Shown piece after piece: positions 1 through 8,825 of a stretch of DNA of 38,683 nt (position 1 is its first letter; the number at the start of each line of letters is the position of its first letter). The stretch is from an uncultured Blautia sp. Its GTDB lineage: Bacteria; Bacillota; Clostridia; Lachnospirales; Lachnospiraceae. Position numbers and translations under genes: made by a program. The stretch spans positions 1 to 38,683 of the forward strand of contig CAMBAL010000019.1 of the NCBI GenBank assembly GCA_945864225.1, given 5' to 3'. The notes under the pieces are model-generated. The model saw only the letters and a program-made list of their open reading frames with translations. It was not told the DNA's origin and searched no databases.

Positions 1-1
1 G

Positions 2-55
2 GCTGCAGAAAAGATCGATGTAGACGAAACAGGAAAGATCACCGGTCTGTTCTAA
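2..55 (+). CDS. 3' end of an unidentified gene (partial)
   Basis: An open frame enters from the left edge and ends at TAA (53-55), giving a C-terminus that reads AAEKIDVDETGKITGLF. Seventeen residues are too few to name a family. A hairpin terminator lies about 130 bases downstream on the same strand, which supports this being the true end of a gene. It converges on the minus-strand sugar operon. Confidence 0.55.
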   Translation, partial: AAEKIDVDETGKITGLF

Positions 56-188
56 AGACCAGCTCTGAAGATTTCCCCTGGATATCCTTTTTGGGGGAAG
101 ATTTTCAGAATCATATGTGTGGAATCCTGTCCTGGCAATCCAATGACCGGACAGTTCACCAAGATTCATAGACCTTCATAAAAACCCG

Positions 189-236
189 AAAATCCCACAC
201 TCAGGAAGACATAATCTTCCGGAGTGTGGGATTTTA
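189..236 (+). terminator. Rho-independent terminator after the partial gene
   Basis: Fourteen-base arms (AAAATCCCACACTC and GAGTGTGGGATTTT) enclose a second small hairpin (GGAAGA/TCTTCC) and are followed by a T-rich run. It would stop transcription of the gene ending at 55. The rest of 56-429 holds only a repeat fragment (275-300) and the terminator at 341-381; I see no gene there. Confidence 0.75.
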
Positions 237-274
237 ATTTCACAGAACTCATCTTTCTATGGCTTTTACGTTTC

Positions 275-300
275 ATGAATGAATTTTCAAACACGCTCTA
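275..300. repeat. MITE-like repeat, right-end fragment
   Basis: The sequence ends AATTTTCAAACACGCTCTA, matching the right terminal inverted repeat of the full element at 5283-5444, including the preceding GAATG. The left half is missing. Confidence 0.75.
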
Positions 301-340
301 ATCGACAAATCACTTTTTTCTGCATAGACATCATAATTAT

Positions 341-381
341 AAAAAGCCCCCAACTCTGCCGGAACAGAATGGAGGCCTTTC
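341..381 (-). terminator. Terminator of the sugar operon
   Basis: On the minus strand AAAGGCCTCCA pairs with TTGGGGGCTTTTT around an inner CTG/CAG step, ending in a T-run. It lies about 50 bases past the xylulokinase stop codon. Confidence 0.8.
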
Positions 382-429
382 TCACGATTTCTAAAATATG
401 TTATTAATGAATCTTTGAAAAGAAATTTC

Positions 430-1887
430 TCAGAACAATTCTTTCATGGTCGGATACAGTTTTCTGAACTGCTGGTATTTTTCCTCATATTTCGCCACCA
501 GTTCCGGTTCCGGCTCTACAGTATCTACCACTTTGGCAAGTTTTTTGCCGATGGTTTCCACATCCGGATATGCTCCGCAGCCAACAGCAGCCAGCATAGC
601 GCCGCCCATGGAAGGTCCTTCTTCATTTTCCAGAACATCTACTTTGAGATTCATAACATTGGCAATAATCTTCTTCCACAGCGGGCTCTTTGCGCCGCCG
701 CCGCAGATCTTTGTTCTTTCAATTTTGATTCCAAGGCTTCTGGCAACTTCCAGAGAATCTCTCAGACCAAAAGCAACACCTTCCAGAACTGCCTGAGTCA
801 TATCTGCTCTTGTCGTATCCATGGACATTCCAAAGAAAACGCCTCTTGCATCCGGATTGTTATGCGGAGAACGCTCACCCATCAGATATGGCAGGAAGAA
901 TACATGATTCTCACCAAGTTTCGTGATCGGTGCCTGCTCTGCGGCATAATCCTTTGTCTGCAGAATTTCTTCCGCCCACCATTTGTTGCAGGAAGCTGCG
1001 CTCAGCATACATCCCATCAGATGATAACTGCCGTCTGCATGATCAAAGGAATGCAGTGCATTGTTCTCATCCACGCCGAATTCTTTGCTGGAAATAAAGA
1101 TTGTTCCGGATGTTCCCAGGGAAATATTACACTGGCCGTCACCAACGGTTCCGGTTCCAACAGCTGCTGCCGCATTGTCGCCTGCGCCCGCTACGACTTT
1201 GACATCTGTGGACATACCAAGTTCTGCTGCCACTTCCGGCTTCAGAGTTCCCACAACCTGCCAGCTCTCATAAAGCTTCGGAAGCTGTTCTTCCGTAATG
1301 CCGCAGATTTCCAGCATTTCTTTGGACCAGCAGCGGTTCTTTACATCCAGGAGAAGCATACCGGACGCATCAGAAACATCTGTGCAGAAAGAACCTGTCA
1401 GGCAATATGCCAGGTAATCTTTCGGAAGCATAATCTTTTCAACTTTTTTGAAATTCTCTGGTTCATTTTTCTGCATCCAGAGAATCTTCGGTGCAGTAAA
1501 TCCGGCAAATGCGATATTTGCGGTATACTGGGAAAGTTTGTCTTTGCCGATCACATTGTTGAGATAATCGGTTTCCTCACCGGTACGGCCATCATTCCAG
1601 AGAATTGCCGGACGGATCACTTTGTCCTCTTTATCCAGAGTTACCAGACCGTGCATCTGTCCGCCGAAGCCAATGCCTGCCACCTGAGATTTGTCAATGT
1701 CTGCTGTCAGCTCTTTGATTCCTTCCATGCTCTGGCGGAACCAGTCTTCCGGATTCTGTTCAGACCAGCCCGGATGCGGAAAAAAAAGCGGATATTCTTT
1801 GGATACAATATTACAGATTTTGCCGGACTCTTCCATCAGAAGAAGTTTCACAGCAGAAGTACCAAGGTCAACTCCTATATAATACAT
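430..1887 (-). CDS. xylB: Xylulokinase-family carbohydrate kinase (FGGY)
   Basis: A 485-residue FGGY kinase, full length for xylulokinase. The ATPase-fold start GVDLGTSAVK is at residues 5-14. The xylulokinase-like substrate signatures GQMHG (about 76-80) and LWNDGRT (about 96-102) are present, as is the C-terminal nucleotide-site motif GGGAKSPLW near residue 395. The family phosphorylates D-xylulose to xylulose 5-phosphate in the cytosol, but FGGY specificity drifts easily. The ATG has GGAGG upstream. It is last in the operon, 76 bases after the isomerase, with a hairpin in the gap. Its partner is a FucI-type isomerase rather than XylA, so the true substrate may be another ketose such as D-ribulose. 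Confidence 0.88.
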   Translation of the reverse strand: MYYIGVDLGTSAVKLLLMEESGKICNIVSKEYPLFFPHPGWSEQNPEDWFRQSMEGIKELTADIDKSQVAGIGFGGQMHGLVTLDKEDKVIRPAILWNDGRTGEETDYLNNVIGKDKLSQYTANIAFAGFTAPKILWMQKNEPENFKKVEKIMLPKDYLAYCLTGSFCTDVSDASGMLLLDVKNRCWSKEMLEICGITEEQLPKLYESWQVVGTLKPEVAAELGMSTDVKVVAGAGDNAAAAVGTGTVGDGQCNISLGTSGTIFISSKEFGVDENNALHSFDHADGSYHLMGCMLSAASCNKWWAEEILQTKDYAAEQAPITKLGENHVFFLPYLMGERSPHNNPDARGVFFGMSMDTTRADMTQAVLEGVAFGLRDSLEVARSLGIKIERTKICGGGAKSPLWKKIIANVMNLKVDVLENEEGPSMGGAMLAAVGCGAYPDVETIGKKLAKVVDTVEPEPELVAKYEEKYQQFRKLYPTMKELF

Positions 1888-1911
1888 GTTCTTATCCTCC
1901 GATTATTGCAA

Positions 1912-1938
1912 CATCCCAAGAGAGACTCTCCTGGGATG
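1912..1938 (-). other. Intercistronic hairpin between isomerase and kinase
   Basis: Two 13-base arms (CATCCCAAGAGAG and CTCTCCTGGGATG) pair with one mismatch and a one-base loop. No T-run follows on the minus strand, so it is more likely an mRNA-stability or partial attenuation element than a full terminator. Confidence 0.5.
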
Positions 1939-1963
1939 CTGTAAAAATATTTGATATGTAAAA

Positions 1964-3451
1964 TTATCCCCACGGATTCTCAGTCGGATATCTTACGCCT
2001 GCCGGCTGGTTGTAACCGATCTCCTCAACCGGAACACCAATATATTTGAATACTTCAAACAGGGCTTTGCCATGATGTCCGAATGCTACAGCGCCATGAT
2101 GCGGATATCCTCCTTCGATCAGGACATGACGGTAGAAACGTCCCATTTCCGGAATTGCGAATACACCAATTGCTCCAAAGGAACGTGTTGCAACCGGAAG
2201 TACTTCACCATGAGCAATGTATGCACGAAGTTTGTTGTCAGCAGTGCTCTGAAGACGGTAGAATGTGATATCTCCAGGAACAATATCACCTTCCAGAGTT
2301 CCGTTTGTAACTTCTACCGGAAGAGATCTTGCCATGATCATCTGATATTTCATCTCACAGAAGGACAGCTTGCTGGAAGCAGTATTTCCGCAATGGAATC
2401 CCATGAAAGTATCTTTGTGTGTATAGTTGAATTTGCCCTCGATGGACTCTGCATACATATCCTTCGGTACGGAGTTGTTGATGTCAAGAAGAGTAACGGT
2501 ATCGTTGCTGACAACGGTTCCGATGAACTCGCTTAAGCATCCGTAAATGTCTACTTCACAGGATACCGGAATGCCCTGTGCTGTCAGACGGCTATTAACA
2601 TAACATGGAACAAATCCGAACTGAGTCTGGAATGCCGGCCAGCATTTACCTGCGATTGCAACATATTTGCGGTATCCTCTGTGTGCCTCAACCCAGTCTT
2701 TCAGAGTCAGTTCATACTGAGCAAGTTTTGCAAGGATTTCCGGTTTCTTATTGCCTGCACCAAGTTCTTCTTCCATTTCTTTTACAATTGCAGGAATTCT
2801 TTCGTCTCCGGCATGTTTGTTGAATGCTTCAAACAAGTCAAGCTCAGAGTTCTCTTCAATTTCTACGCCAAGGTTGTACAGCTGTTTGATCGGTGCATTA
2901 CATGCAAGGAAGTTCAGCGGACGCGGACCAAAGCTGATGATCTTCAGGTTGTTCAGACCATAAACAGCTTTTGCGATCGGAATAAATTCGTGGATCATAT
3001 CTGCGCAGTCTTCTGCGTCACCAACCGGATATTCCGGAATATAAGCTTTCACATTGCGCAGCTGCAGGTTGTAGCTTGCATTCAGCATACCGCAATAAGC
3101 ATCTCCACGGCCGCCGCACAGATCGTTCTGTGTTTCTTCTGCTGCTGCAATGAACATTTTCGGTCCGTCAAAGTGTTTTGCAAGAAGTGTTTCGGAAATT
3201 TCCGGTCCGAAGTTTCCAAGGTATACGCAAAGTGCGTTGCAGCCTGCTTTTTTGATATCTTCCAGAGCCTGTACCATATGGATTTCGCTCTCTACGATAC
3301 AAACCGGGCACTCATAAATATCTTCTGCATCATACTTCTTTGTGTATGCTTCTACCAGAGCTTTACGTCTGTTTACAGAAAGGCTTTCCGGGAAGCAGTC
3401 ACGGCTTACAGCTACAATTCCGATTTTTACTTTTGGCATGTTGTCAATCAT
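1964..3451 (-). CDS. L-fucose/L-arabinose isomerase family protein
   Basis: A 495-residue protein of the FucI/AraA superfamily, which interconverts aldoses and ketoses with a Mn2+ centre. The N-terminus (KVKIGIVAVSRDCFPESL) and the stretch GNFGPE fit the substrate-binding region. EVDIYG, LLDINN and FHCGNT in the C-terminal half are where metal and substrate ligands sit. It is shorter than E. coli FucI (about 590 aa), as are many Firmicute members. The ATG follows AAAGGAG. It lies between the DUF4867 gene and the kinase in a compact operon. FucI-type enzymes act on L-fucose and D-arabinose; which sugar is used here cannot be read from sequence. Confidence 0.82.
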   Translation of the reverse strand: MIDNMPKVKIGIVAVSRDCFPESLSVNRRKALVEAYTKKYDAEDIYECPVCIVESEIHMVQALEDIKKAGCNALCVYLGNFGPEISETLLAKHFDGPKMFIAAAEETQNDLCGGRGDAYCGMLNASYNLQLRNVKAYIPEYPVGDAEDCADMIHEFIPIAKAVYGLNNLKIISFGPRPLNFLACNAPIKQLYNLGVEIEENSELDLFEAFNKHAGDERIPAIVKEMEEELGAGNKKPEILAKLAQYELTLKDWVEAHRGYRKYVAIAGKCWPAFQTQFGFVPCYVNSRLTAQGIPVSCEVDIYGCLSEFIGTVVSNDTVTLLDINNSVPKDMYAESIEGKFNYTHKDTFMGFHCGNTASSKLSFCEMKYQMIMARSLPVEVTNGTLEGDIVPGDITFYRLQSTADNKLRAYIAHGEVLPVATRSFGAIGVFAIPEMGRFYRHVLIEGGYPHHGAVAFGHHGKALFEVFKYIGVPVEEIGYNQPAGVRYPTENPWG

Positions 3452-3512
3452 GATTTTTTCTCCTTTTTCTTTAAAATTTATGATTTGTTTTTCTTAGTAT
3501 TTTCCGTAATCC

Positions 3513-4130
3513 TTAAGCGAGGGTGATGTTTTCCCCTTTCAGTCCGTTAAACGCACCTGCGATGCCGGCTTCCTCATGAGCGATCAGCCATTTGTTCTTT
3601 GCAGTCATCAGGCTGTCTTCACCGGTTTTTGCGGTTTCAAAGGTCAGTTCTGTGTTGGTTTCTGCCGGAAGTACAACAACACACTGGAAACCGGATTCAT
3701 TTACGTTGCATGGTGCATAATGAAGAGTTGTTGCGTATACTTCAATTGCTGTTCCTGCCGGTACGAGAAATGCCTCGATTTTGGATGTATCGTAGGTAAA
3801 ATCATCCTCGATATCCTGCTGCCAGCCAATCAACAGCACCAGATCTGTCACTGCCACATTAACCTCGGAATTACGATGGTACTCCACAGCATTCAGTTTT
3901 TTATTGTGTCCGTTGCAGTAGCCGATCTGAATCGGAAGGCCCCCATATGCCTTGTTTCTGAGATCTTTGGCTACGTCCAGCGCTTCCAGTTCTTCTACAG
4001 ATGGAACATAAACCACATCTTCCGGAACCGGTGTGTGTTTCATTTCTTTAAGAAGCGCGCTGAGATCATACCCCTCCAGTACTTTTCCGTATTTGCGGAA
4101 AGAAGCGTCTGCTACATTCTGAATCTTCAC
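3513..4130 (-). CDS. DUF4867 family protein, first gene of the sugar operon
   Basis: A 205-residue cytosolic protein that I place in the DUF4867 family, a cupin-like group found with sugar isomerases and kinases in Firmicutes. There is no signal peptide or membrane segment. The middle reads as beta-rich (VTDLVLLIGWQQDI, AFLVPAGTAIEVYATTLHYAPC), which fits a single-barrel fold, and the HYAPC motif could hold a metal ligand. The start codon is GTG, preceded by AGGAGG at good spacing; no in-frame ATG lies nearby. It is followed after 61 bases by the isomerase. Its activity is unknown; a mutarotase, lyxose-isomerase-like or sensing role is a guess. Confidence 0.75.
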   Translation of the reverse strand: MKIQNVADASFRKYGKVLEGYDLSALLKEMKHTPVPEDVVYVPSVEELEALDVAKDLRNKAYGGLPIQIGYCNGHNKKLNAVEYHRNSEVNVAVTDLVLLIGWQQDIEDDFTYDTSKIEAFLVPAGTAIEVYATTLHYAPCNVNESGFQCVVVLPAETNTELTFETAKTGEDSLMTAKNKWLIAHEEAGIAGAFNGLKGENITLA

Positions 4131-4324
4131 CTTTTTTCCTCCTTTTGTAAATCCTTTGTTTACGTTTGCCGATGATTCTATCTTAACATTTCAGGATGTT
4201 CTTTTCGCCGGTTTTCTTGTCTATTCTATAGCACTTTTTTGACATTTTTGCTTTTCGGATCATCCTGCATGTTTTCGATTTCTTTTTTGGTTTTCTTTTG
4301 TTCCGATTTTATTTCTGCTGTATT

Positions 4325-5161
4325 TTAATCCGCTTCTTTCGTTTTGCGTTTTACAGCACTTGGAAGCACTCCGTATCTTCTCTGGAATTCCTTGGAAAAG
4401 GCACGGCTGTTGGGGAAACCATTGTCCATGGCAATCTGACTGATGGTTTTGTCCGTATTGACCAGTTCCCGATATGCATAAACCATCCGGATATCCTGAA
4501 GATATGTCTTGAAATTGATTCTGGCATATTTTTTGAACATGCGGGAAAGGTACTCCGCAGAATATCCGAATGTGGAGGCCACTTCCGAAAGCTTCAGTTC
4601 TTCCGTATAATGTTCTCTCATATATGCGGTGATTTTTGACAAAGCATCCAGCCGGCGGCTGTAATGCAGCTCTTTTTCCTGAACTTCTGTCACACGATAA
4701 TCCGCCACAAGATAATAAAGAATCTCATAATACAAAGCTCTGCTCCTGAATTCATAGCCTGTAGCCCGTCCTGCATATACCTCATACAGCATACGAATCA
4801 ACTCAGCCATATGCTCATCCATTTCCGGATTTCCTGCCTTTATAGAAAAACGGATATACCTCTGTGCCGTAAAATAATCTTCAAATTGCTTCAGCGGAAT
4901 CTGGAGTACTACGGTCTCATTTCGTTCCGGCGCATGGATGGAATGAATCTCATTCGAATTAATAATTAGAAATTCTCCTGCTTTCAGCGGATGTTCCTCT
5001 TCATTCAGAAAAAAAGACAGTTCCCCCTCCAAAACAGCAAAAATCTCTATCGATGTATGCCAATGTTTCTCCCGAATATAATTTCCATTACTTCCCTCAA
5101 ACAAAAACAGTTTGAAGGGAAGGTCCTCGTTGGGAATGATCAGTTCATGCTGAAATTCCAT
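4325..5161 (-). CDS. AraC-family transcriptional regulator with cupin sensor domain
   Basis: A 278-residue regulator. The N-terminal cupin domain (about 1-130; LFEGSNGNYIREKHWHTSIEIFAVL) would bind a sugar. The C-terminal double helix-turn-helix (about 175-275) has the typical LSEVASTFGYSAEYLSRMFKKY and ISQIAMDNGFPNSRAFSKEFQRRYG segments. I chose the ATG at 5161 because GGAGGAG precedes it; the longer frame to 5218 runs back into a MITE-like repeat and has no better site. It lies in the same direction as, and 194 bases before, the DUF4867-isomerase-kinase operon. It is very likely that operon's activator, sensing the substrate or its ketose. Confidence 0.88.
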   Translation of the reverse strand: MEFQHELIIPNEDLPFKLFLFEGSNGNYIREKHWHTSIEIFAVLEGELSFFLNEEEHPLKAGEFLIINSNEIHSIHAPERNETVVLQIPLKQFEDYFTAQRYIRFSIKAGNPEMDEHMAELIRMLYEVYAGRATGYEFRSRALYYEILYYLVADYRVTEVQEKELHYSRRLDALSKITAYMREHYTEELKLSEVASTFGYSAEYLSRMFKKYARINFKTYLQDIRMVYAYRELVNTDKTISQIAMDNGFPNSRAFSKEFQRRYGVLPSAVKRKTKEAD

Positions 5162-5177
5162 AACTCCTCCCTGCTCT

Positions 5178-5226
5178 AGAATGTGTTTGAAAATTGCTTT
5201 CCGACAGATGTACGTCACAATTTTTT
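5178..5226. repeat. MITE-like repeat, left-half copy
   Basis: AGAATGTGTTTGAAAATT followed by GCTTTCCGACAGATG and CGTCACAATTTTT matches the first 50 bases of the element at 5283 with two changes. It lies directly upstream of the AraC gene and forms part of its 5' leader. Confidence 0.85.
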
Positions 5227-5282
5227 ACCTGTTTTATACAGTATACCACAAAACCGCGCTTTAAGTATAGACTATTTCCACT

Positions 5283-5444
5283 AGAGCGTGTTTGAAAATT
5301 GCTTTCCGACAGATGTGCGTCACAATTTTTGGGGAATTTGACTCAAATGAGGGAGGCATAGCGGGCTATGTTGACCGAATGCGAGACAAATTTCCCGCAA
5401 AGTGGGGCGTGCAGATGCCGGGAATGAATTTTCAAACACGCTCT
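5283..5444. mobile_element. Full-length MITE-like element, 162 bp
   Basis: It is bounded by perfect 18-base terminal inverted repeats, AGAGCGTGTTTGAAAATT and its complement. The interior has no credible gene. It starts two bases after the trpF-remnant stop codon, reading on the minus strand. Internal landmarks (CGTCACAATTTTT, AATTTGACTCAAATGAGGG) recur in the other copies in this window. Several copies end CTCTA, hinting at TA target sites as used by IS630/Tc1-type transposases, but no clean target duplication is visible here. Confidence 0.8.
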
Positions 5445-5445
5445 G

Positions 5446-5777
5446 TCACTGTCCTCTTCGATCGAATGATAATTCTCTCACGATACGGACCGCTTCCAGG
5501 ATCTTCGCCGGATCTTTCCTACGTTCCGTTTCCAGACTGCTGCTCAAATCGACTGACCATGGATGCAGGGTATGAACTGCTTTCTCCAGATTCTCCGTAT
5601 TTAATCCTCCAGCCAGAAAATACGGACGCTCGATTTCAGGTCTCTGAGTGTTTCCCTAGAAATACTGCGAAAGCTTTTCGGAAACTCCACAATGAATCCG
5701 GCAAAATCCGGCATTGCTGCATTCACTGCCAAAATATCATCCCGGCTTCTCAGCCCGCAGATTTTTATTTTTGCCAT
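5446..5777 (-). pseudogene. trpF: trpF remnant (phosphoribosylanthranilate isomerase), internally deleted
   Basis: The start is normal: ATG with GGAGG upstream, then MAKIKICGLRSRDDI and FAGFIVEFPKSFRSIS, the TrpF N-terminus. The frame then jumps to the C-terminal phosphate-binding region, read in another frame as [14 protein letters not shown] and [13 protein letters not shown], ending at TGA 5446. About half of the roughly 200-residue enzyme, the middle barrel strands, is missing and the join is out of frame. It cannot make an active isomerase. A MITE-like element abuts its end, and a second element separates it from trpC. Confidence 0.88.
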
Positions 5778-5800
5778 ATCCTATCCTCCGTTTTTTTTAC

Positions 5801-6044
5801 GGTAGTGTCTACTTTATACATCCAAAATCGGCTCAACCCCAGTAAAATCAAGGCTTCCAGGGTCTATGAGCCTTTACCTCCCCTTTCTTTTGCTTGATTG
5901 ACCCAAATTTTACTTCGGGAATCCAGTCAAGGCCGGGCTGAAAGCCCGTTAAATTCAGCCTTGACGGGGTTTCCGTAAGTAAAATAGAATTGCTCAATCC
6001 AAAGGAAAAGGAGGTGATTTTTTCATATCGTACTTTACACTACC
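5801..6044. mobile_element. 244-bp non-coding insertion element with 8-bp target duplication
   Basis: The ends are imperfect inverted repeats, GGTAGTGTCTACTTTATAC on the left and the complement of GTACTTTACACTACC on the right. It is flanked by TTTTTTAC at both 5793-5800 and 6045-6052, an 8-bp target duplication. The interior carries an inverted pair (AGTCAAGGC/GCCTTGACGGG region) but no transposase. Size, ends and duplication length suggest a MITE mobilised by an IS256-type transposase. It separates trpC from trpF; the left duplication lies just upstream of the trpF ribosome binding site. Confidence 0.85.
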
Positions 6045-6048
6045 TTTT

Positions 6049-6585
6049 TTACAGCGCCCCACCATTCAGTTCCTCCAGCATGGCTTTTTTACCTGGACTT
6101 CGCATTAATGTTTCCCCGATCAGAACTGCATCCACCTGATTTTCATAAAGCTTCCGGATATCCTCACTGGTACGGATACCGCTTTCGGATACAAACACCG
6201 CATCAGCAGATGCCAGTTCCCGAAGCCGTATGCTGTTGCACACATCCACCTGAAAGGTACGCAGATCACGATTATTCACTCCGATGATTTTTGCACCGGA
6301 ACGCAGAGCACGGGACACCTCTTCCTCATCATGAGCTTCTACCAGCGCATCCATTCCCAGCTCTTCTGCAAGAATCCGATAACTCTTCAGCTGTTCGTCA
6401 TCCAGAATGGCACAAATCAGCAGAACTGCAGATGCTCCAAGTTCTTTTGCCTGATAAATCATATATTCATCTACTGTAAAATCCTTTCTCAGTACCGGTA
6501 TCTGAACATTCTCCGTAATCTCCTTCAGATACCGGTCACTTCCCAGGAAATAAAACGGCTCTGTCAGACAGGAAATCGCCGACTC
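6049..6585 (-). pseudogene. trpC: trpC remnant (indole-3-glycerol-phosphate synthase), N-terminus lost
   Basis: The frame reads [62 protein letters not shown] and VFVSESGI, all strong TrpC signatures, through to a normal C-terminus. The first 70 or so residues, including the substrate-binding and catalytic Glu of strand 1, are gone. The remaining part is fused in frame to the C-terminal tail of trpD (join near 6585). About 178 of 260 residues remain. There is no start codon of its own, so it is inactive. Confidence 0.9.
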
Positions 6586-7178
6586 ACCTGCATTCAGGCA
6601 TACTGCCTGACGTTTCGGCCCTTTCTCTGTTCCTGTAAGAATGGCTTTTGTGATTTCTGCATTTTCCTGGGGTGTTCCGCCCACCAGGTCCTCTTTGGAG
6701 CATCTTGTATATCCGAACTATTCCGGCGTCAGTTCATATGACTGGAACCATCCGTCACGAATCTCACAAACAGAAGTCGGTGCACTCATGGAAATCTCAT
6801 CCGGCTTGTCCTGTCCATAGACGACCATTCCACGGACAACACCAAGCTTCGCCATAACCTGCGCCAGAGGTTCTACCAAAGCTTCATCAAACACGCCCAT
6901 CAGTTCCATATTGGCACCTGCCGGATTGCTCAGAGGTCCGAGAATATTGAATACTGTGCGGATTCCCAGTTCCCGGCGGATCGGTGCCACATATTTCCCG
7001 CTGCACCTGACTTGGAGGAAGCCGCCCGGTTTCCATGTTTTGCTACCGGTACACCGCCTGCCGCGATCACCAGAGAGGAAGTTGTGGAAATATTAAAGGA
7101 ATTGGCACCATCCCCTCCTGTTCCCACAATTTCCAGCACATCCATATCATGTAAAAGCTTAATACAGTGAGCTCTCAT
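6586..7178 (-). pseudogene. trpD: trpD remnant (anthranilate phosphoribosyltransferase), multiply broken
   Basis: Three pieces can be followed. From 7178 the frame begins at [31 protein letters not shown] and [12 protein letters not shown], so the first 60-70 residues are missing. Near 6998 a deletion plus frameshift joins this to [21 protein letters not shown], losing about 45 codons. That piece runs to an amber stop at 6718, after which the same frame continues as [20 protein letters not shown] and ends within [10 protein letters not shown], where it fuses to trpC. The PRPP-site loop GTGGDG survives but no complete protein can be made. Confidence 0.92.
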
Positions 7179-7612
7179 ACCGTATGTTCCACTGCCATGA
7201 CTTCTCCGTCTTCCGATTCTGCAGTCACTCTCAGTACTTCCGGAAGTGTATCACGGACAGCCGCCAGAGAATGATATCGTGCAGCAGGAAATCCTTCCTT
7301 CAATCCATCGAAAAGCCTGCTTTCTCCTACTTTATAAATCATTTTCTGCTTACCGTGCATCAGCTCTTTCGCGTAGGATACGGTTGCGCCAAAGGCTTCA
7401 CAGATGGACTGATGTCCCAGGCACACACCAAGGATGGGAAGTTTCCCGGCAAAATATCGAATCGCTTCCACGCAGATTCCTGCATTGTCCGGACGTCCGG
7501 GGCCCGGGGAAATCATCAGCGCATCGGGATGCATGTTTTCAATTTCTTCCACGGTATATTCATCGTTGCGGACTACCCGTATATCCGGTTCCACAGAACC
7601 AACCAACTGATA
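7175..7612 (-). pseudogene. trpG: trpG remnant (anthranilate synthase glutaminase), both ends lost
   Basis: From YQLVGSVEPDIRVVRNDEYT onward the frame is TrpG: ISPGPGRPDNAGI, the nucleophile motif ILGVCLGHQ and RYHSLAA. It ends at [10 protein letters not shown] and a stop. The first 15 or so residues were lost with the end of trpE, to which it is fused in frame. The C-terminal FHPE motif holding the catalytic His-Glu pair is also lost. The triad is therefore incomplete. Confidence 0.92.
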
Positions 7613-8710
7613 CACTTCCAGATATTTTTCTACTTCCACAGATCCGATTTTGCTGATTTTCCCGATATCGTTTCTTCCCAGATCCACCAGCATGTTATGC
7701 TCTGCAAGCTCCTTTTCATCTTTCAAAAGATCTGCTTCCAGTTCCAGATCTTCGCTGCGCGTCTTTCCCCGGGGTCTTGTTCCCGCCAGCGGAAAGGTAC
7801 TGAGTTTTCCGTTTTCCAGTTTTACCAGTGTTTCCGGAGAAGCACCGGCAATTTCAATATCATCACTGGTAAAATAAAACATGTACGGAGAAGGATTGCT
7901 TGCCCTCAGAATGCGATACGTATCAAAAAGGCTGCCCTCCGCCTTTGCTCTCATCGGATTGGAAAGAACCACCTGAAATATATCTCCCTCACGGATATAA
8001 TGTCTGGCAGTTTCCACCATCTGACAGTATTTTTCTTTTGGAAACTGAGGCTGTATTTCCGACTGCAGTTTTATAGGTTTAAATTCTTTTTTCGGCCCGA
8101 ACTTAATCAGCTCTGCCAGTTCATCCAGCGTCTGTTCTGCTTTTTTGAGGGAATTTTCCAGATCATCTGTCATAACCCATGTGATCAGAAGAATTTTTTG
8201 CCGGTAATGATCAAATGCGATCACCTAGTCAAACAGCATCAGATCCATATCACGAAAATCCGGTTCTTCATGTTCTTCCAGTTTCAGCTTCGGTTCACTG
8301 TACCGGATATAATCATAAGAAAAATATCCCATCAGGCCTCCGGTAAATGGAGGCATTCCATCGATCATCGGACTTTTGTACTGATCCAGAATTTCTCTCA
8401 GAGTATCCCCAGGATGTGTGACCTGACGGATGGTTTCTTTTTCCCCATCCGGAGAGGTACTGCTTATTTTCATCGTTCCGTCTGTACATGTGATTTCCAT
8501 TGTCGGCCGGAAACCAAGAAACGAATATCTTCCCCAGACTTCTGTCTGTCCGGCACTTTCCAGCAGATAGCAGTGTCTGCTCACCTTGCGAAGAGTACGC
8601 ATAACCTCAACAGGTGTATAGCGGTCAGAATAAAGTTCCCGGCAGACAGGTATACGGCGATATTTGCCGGTGGCTGCCAGTTGACGGATGATTGTTTGTG
8701 TTGGATACAT
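7613..8710 (-). pseudogene. trpE: trpE remnant (anthranilate synthase component I): amber stop and lost C-terminus
   Basis: The gene starts normally at ATG 8710 with GGAGG upstream. It reads as TrpE through GRYSFLGFRP and PFTGGLMGYFSYDYIRY to LMLFD, then amber TAG at 8225-8227, then VIAFDHYRQKILLI in the same frame. A single AAG to TAG change would explain the stop. The chorismate-binding half continues through VVLSNPM, YMFYF, LAGTRPRG and MLVDLGRND, but stops at EVEKYLEV, where it fuses to trpG. About 120-150 C-terminal residues with part of the active site are absent. Readthrough would not rescue it. Confidence 0.93.
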
Positions 8711-8774
8711 GTAAGGGTACCTCCATTTCTGAACTTTTTTGAAAGAATCCCGCCCGGAATCACAATTCTGCAAT

Positions 8775-8825
8775 ATAAAAAACACCCATCCCGGACAGAT
8801 ATATTTCTGTCAAGGACGAGTGTCA
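8775..8825 (-). terminator. T-box attenuator terminator
   Basis: On the minus strand ACACTCGTCC-TTGACAG pairs with CTGTCCGG-GATGGGTGT around an AT-rich loop and is followed by TTTTTT. It lies between the T-box sequence and the trpE start, the usual position of the regulated terminator. Confidence 0.88.

Noticed and set aside
415-1944. A 509-residue + strand open frame
   Set aside because: Exact shadow of the xylulokinase gene; composition is not protein-like and no start signal is seen.
5292-5897. A 201-residue + strand frame through the MITE and trpF region
   Set aside because: It spans a mobile repeat and an antisense pseudogene, so the frame is accidental.
8225-8227. Amber codon in trpE as programmed recoding (readthrough or pyrrolysine)
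   Set aside because: The same gene lacks its C-terminus and all neighbours are broken, so a plain nonsense mutation is simpler.
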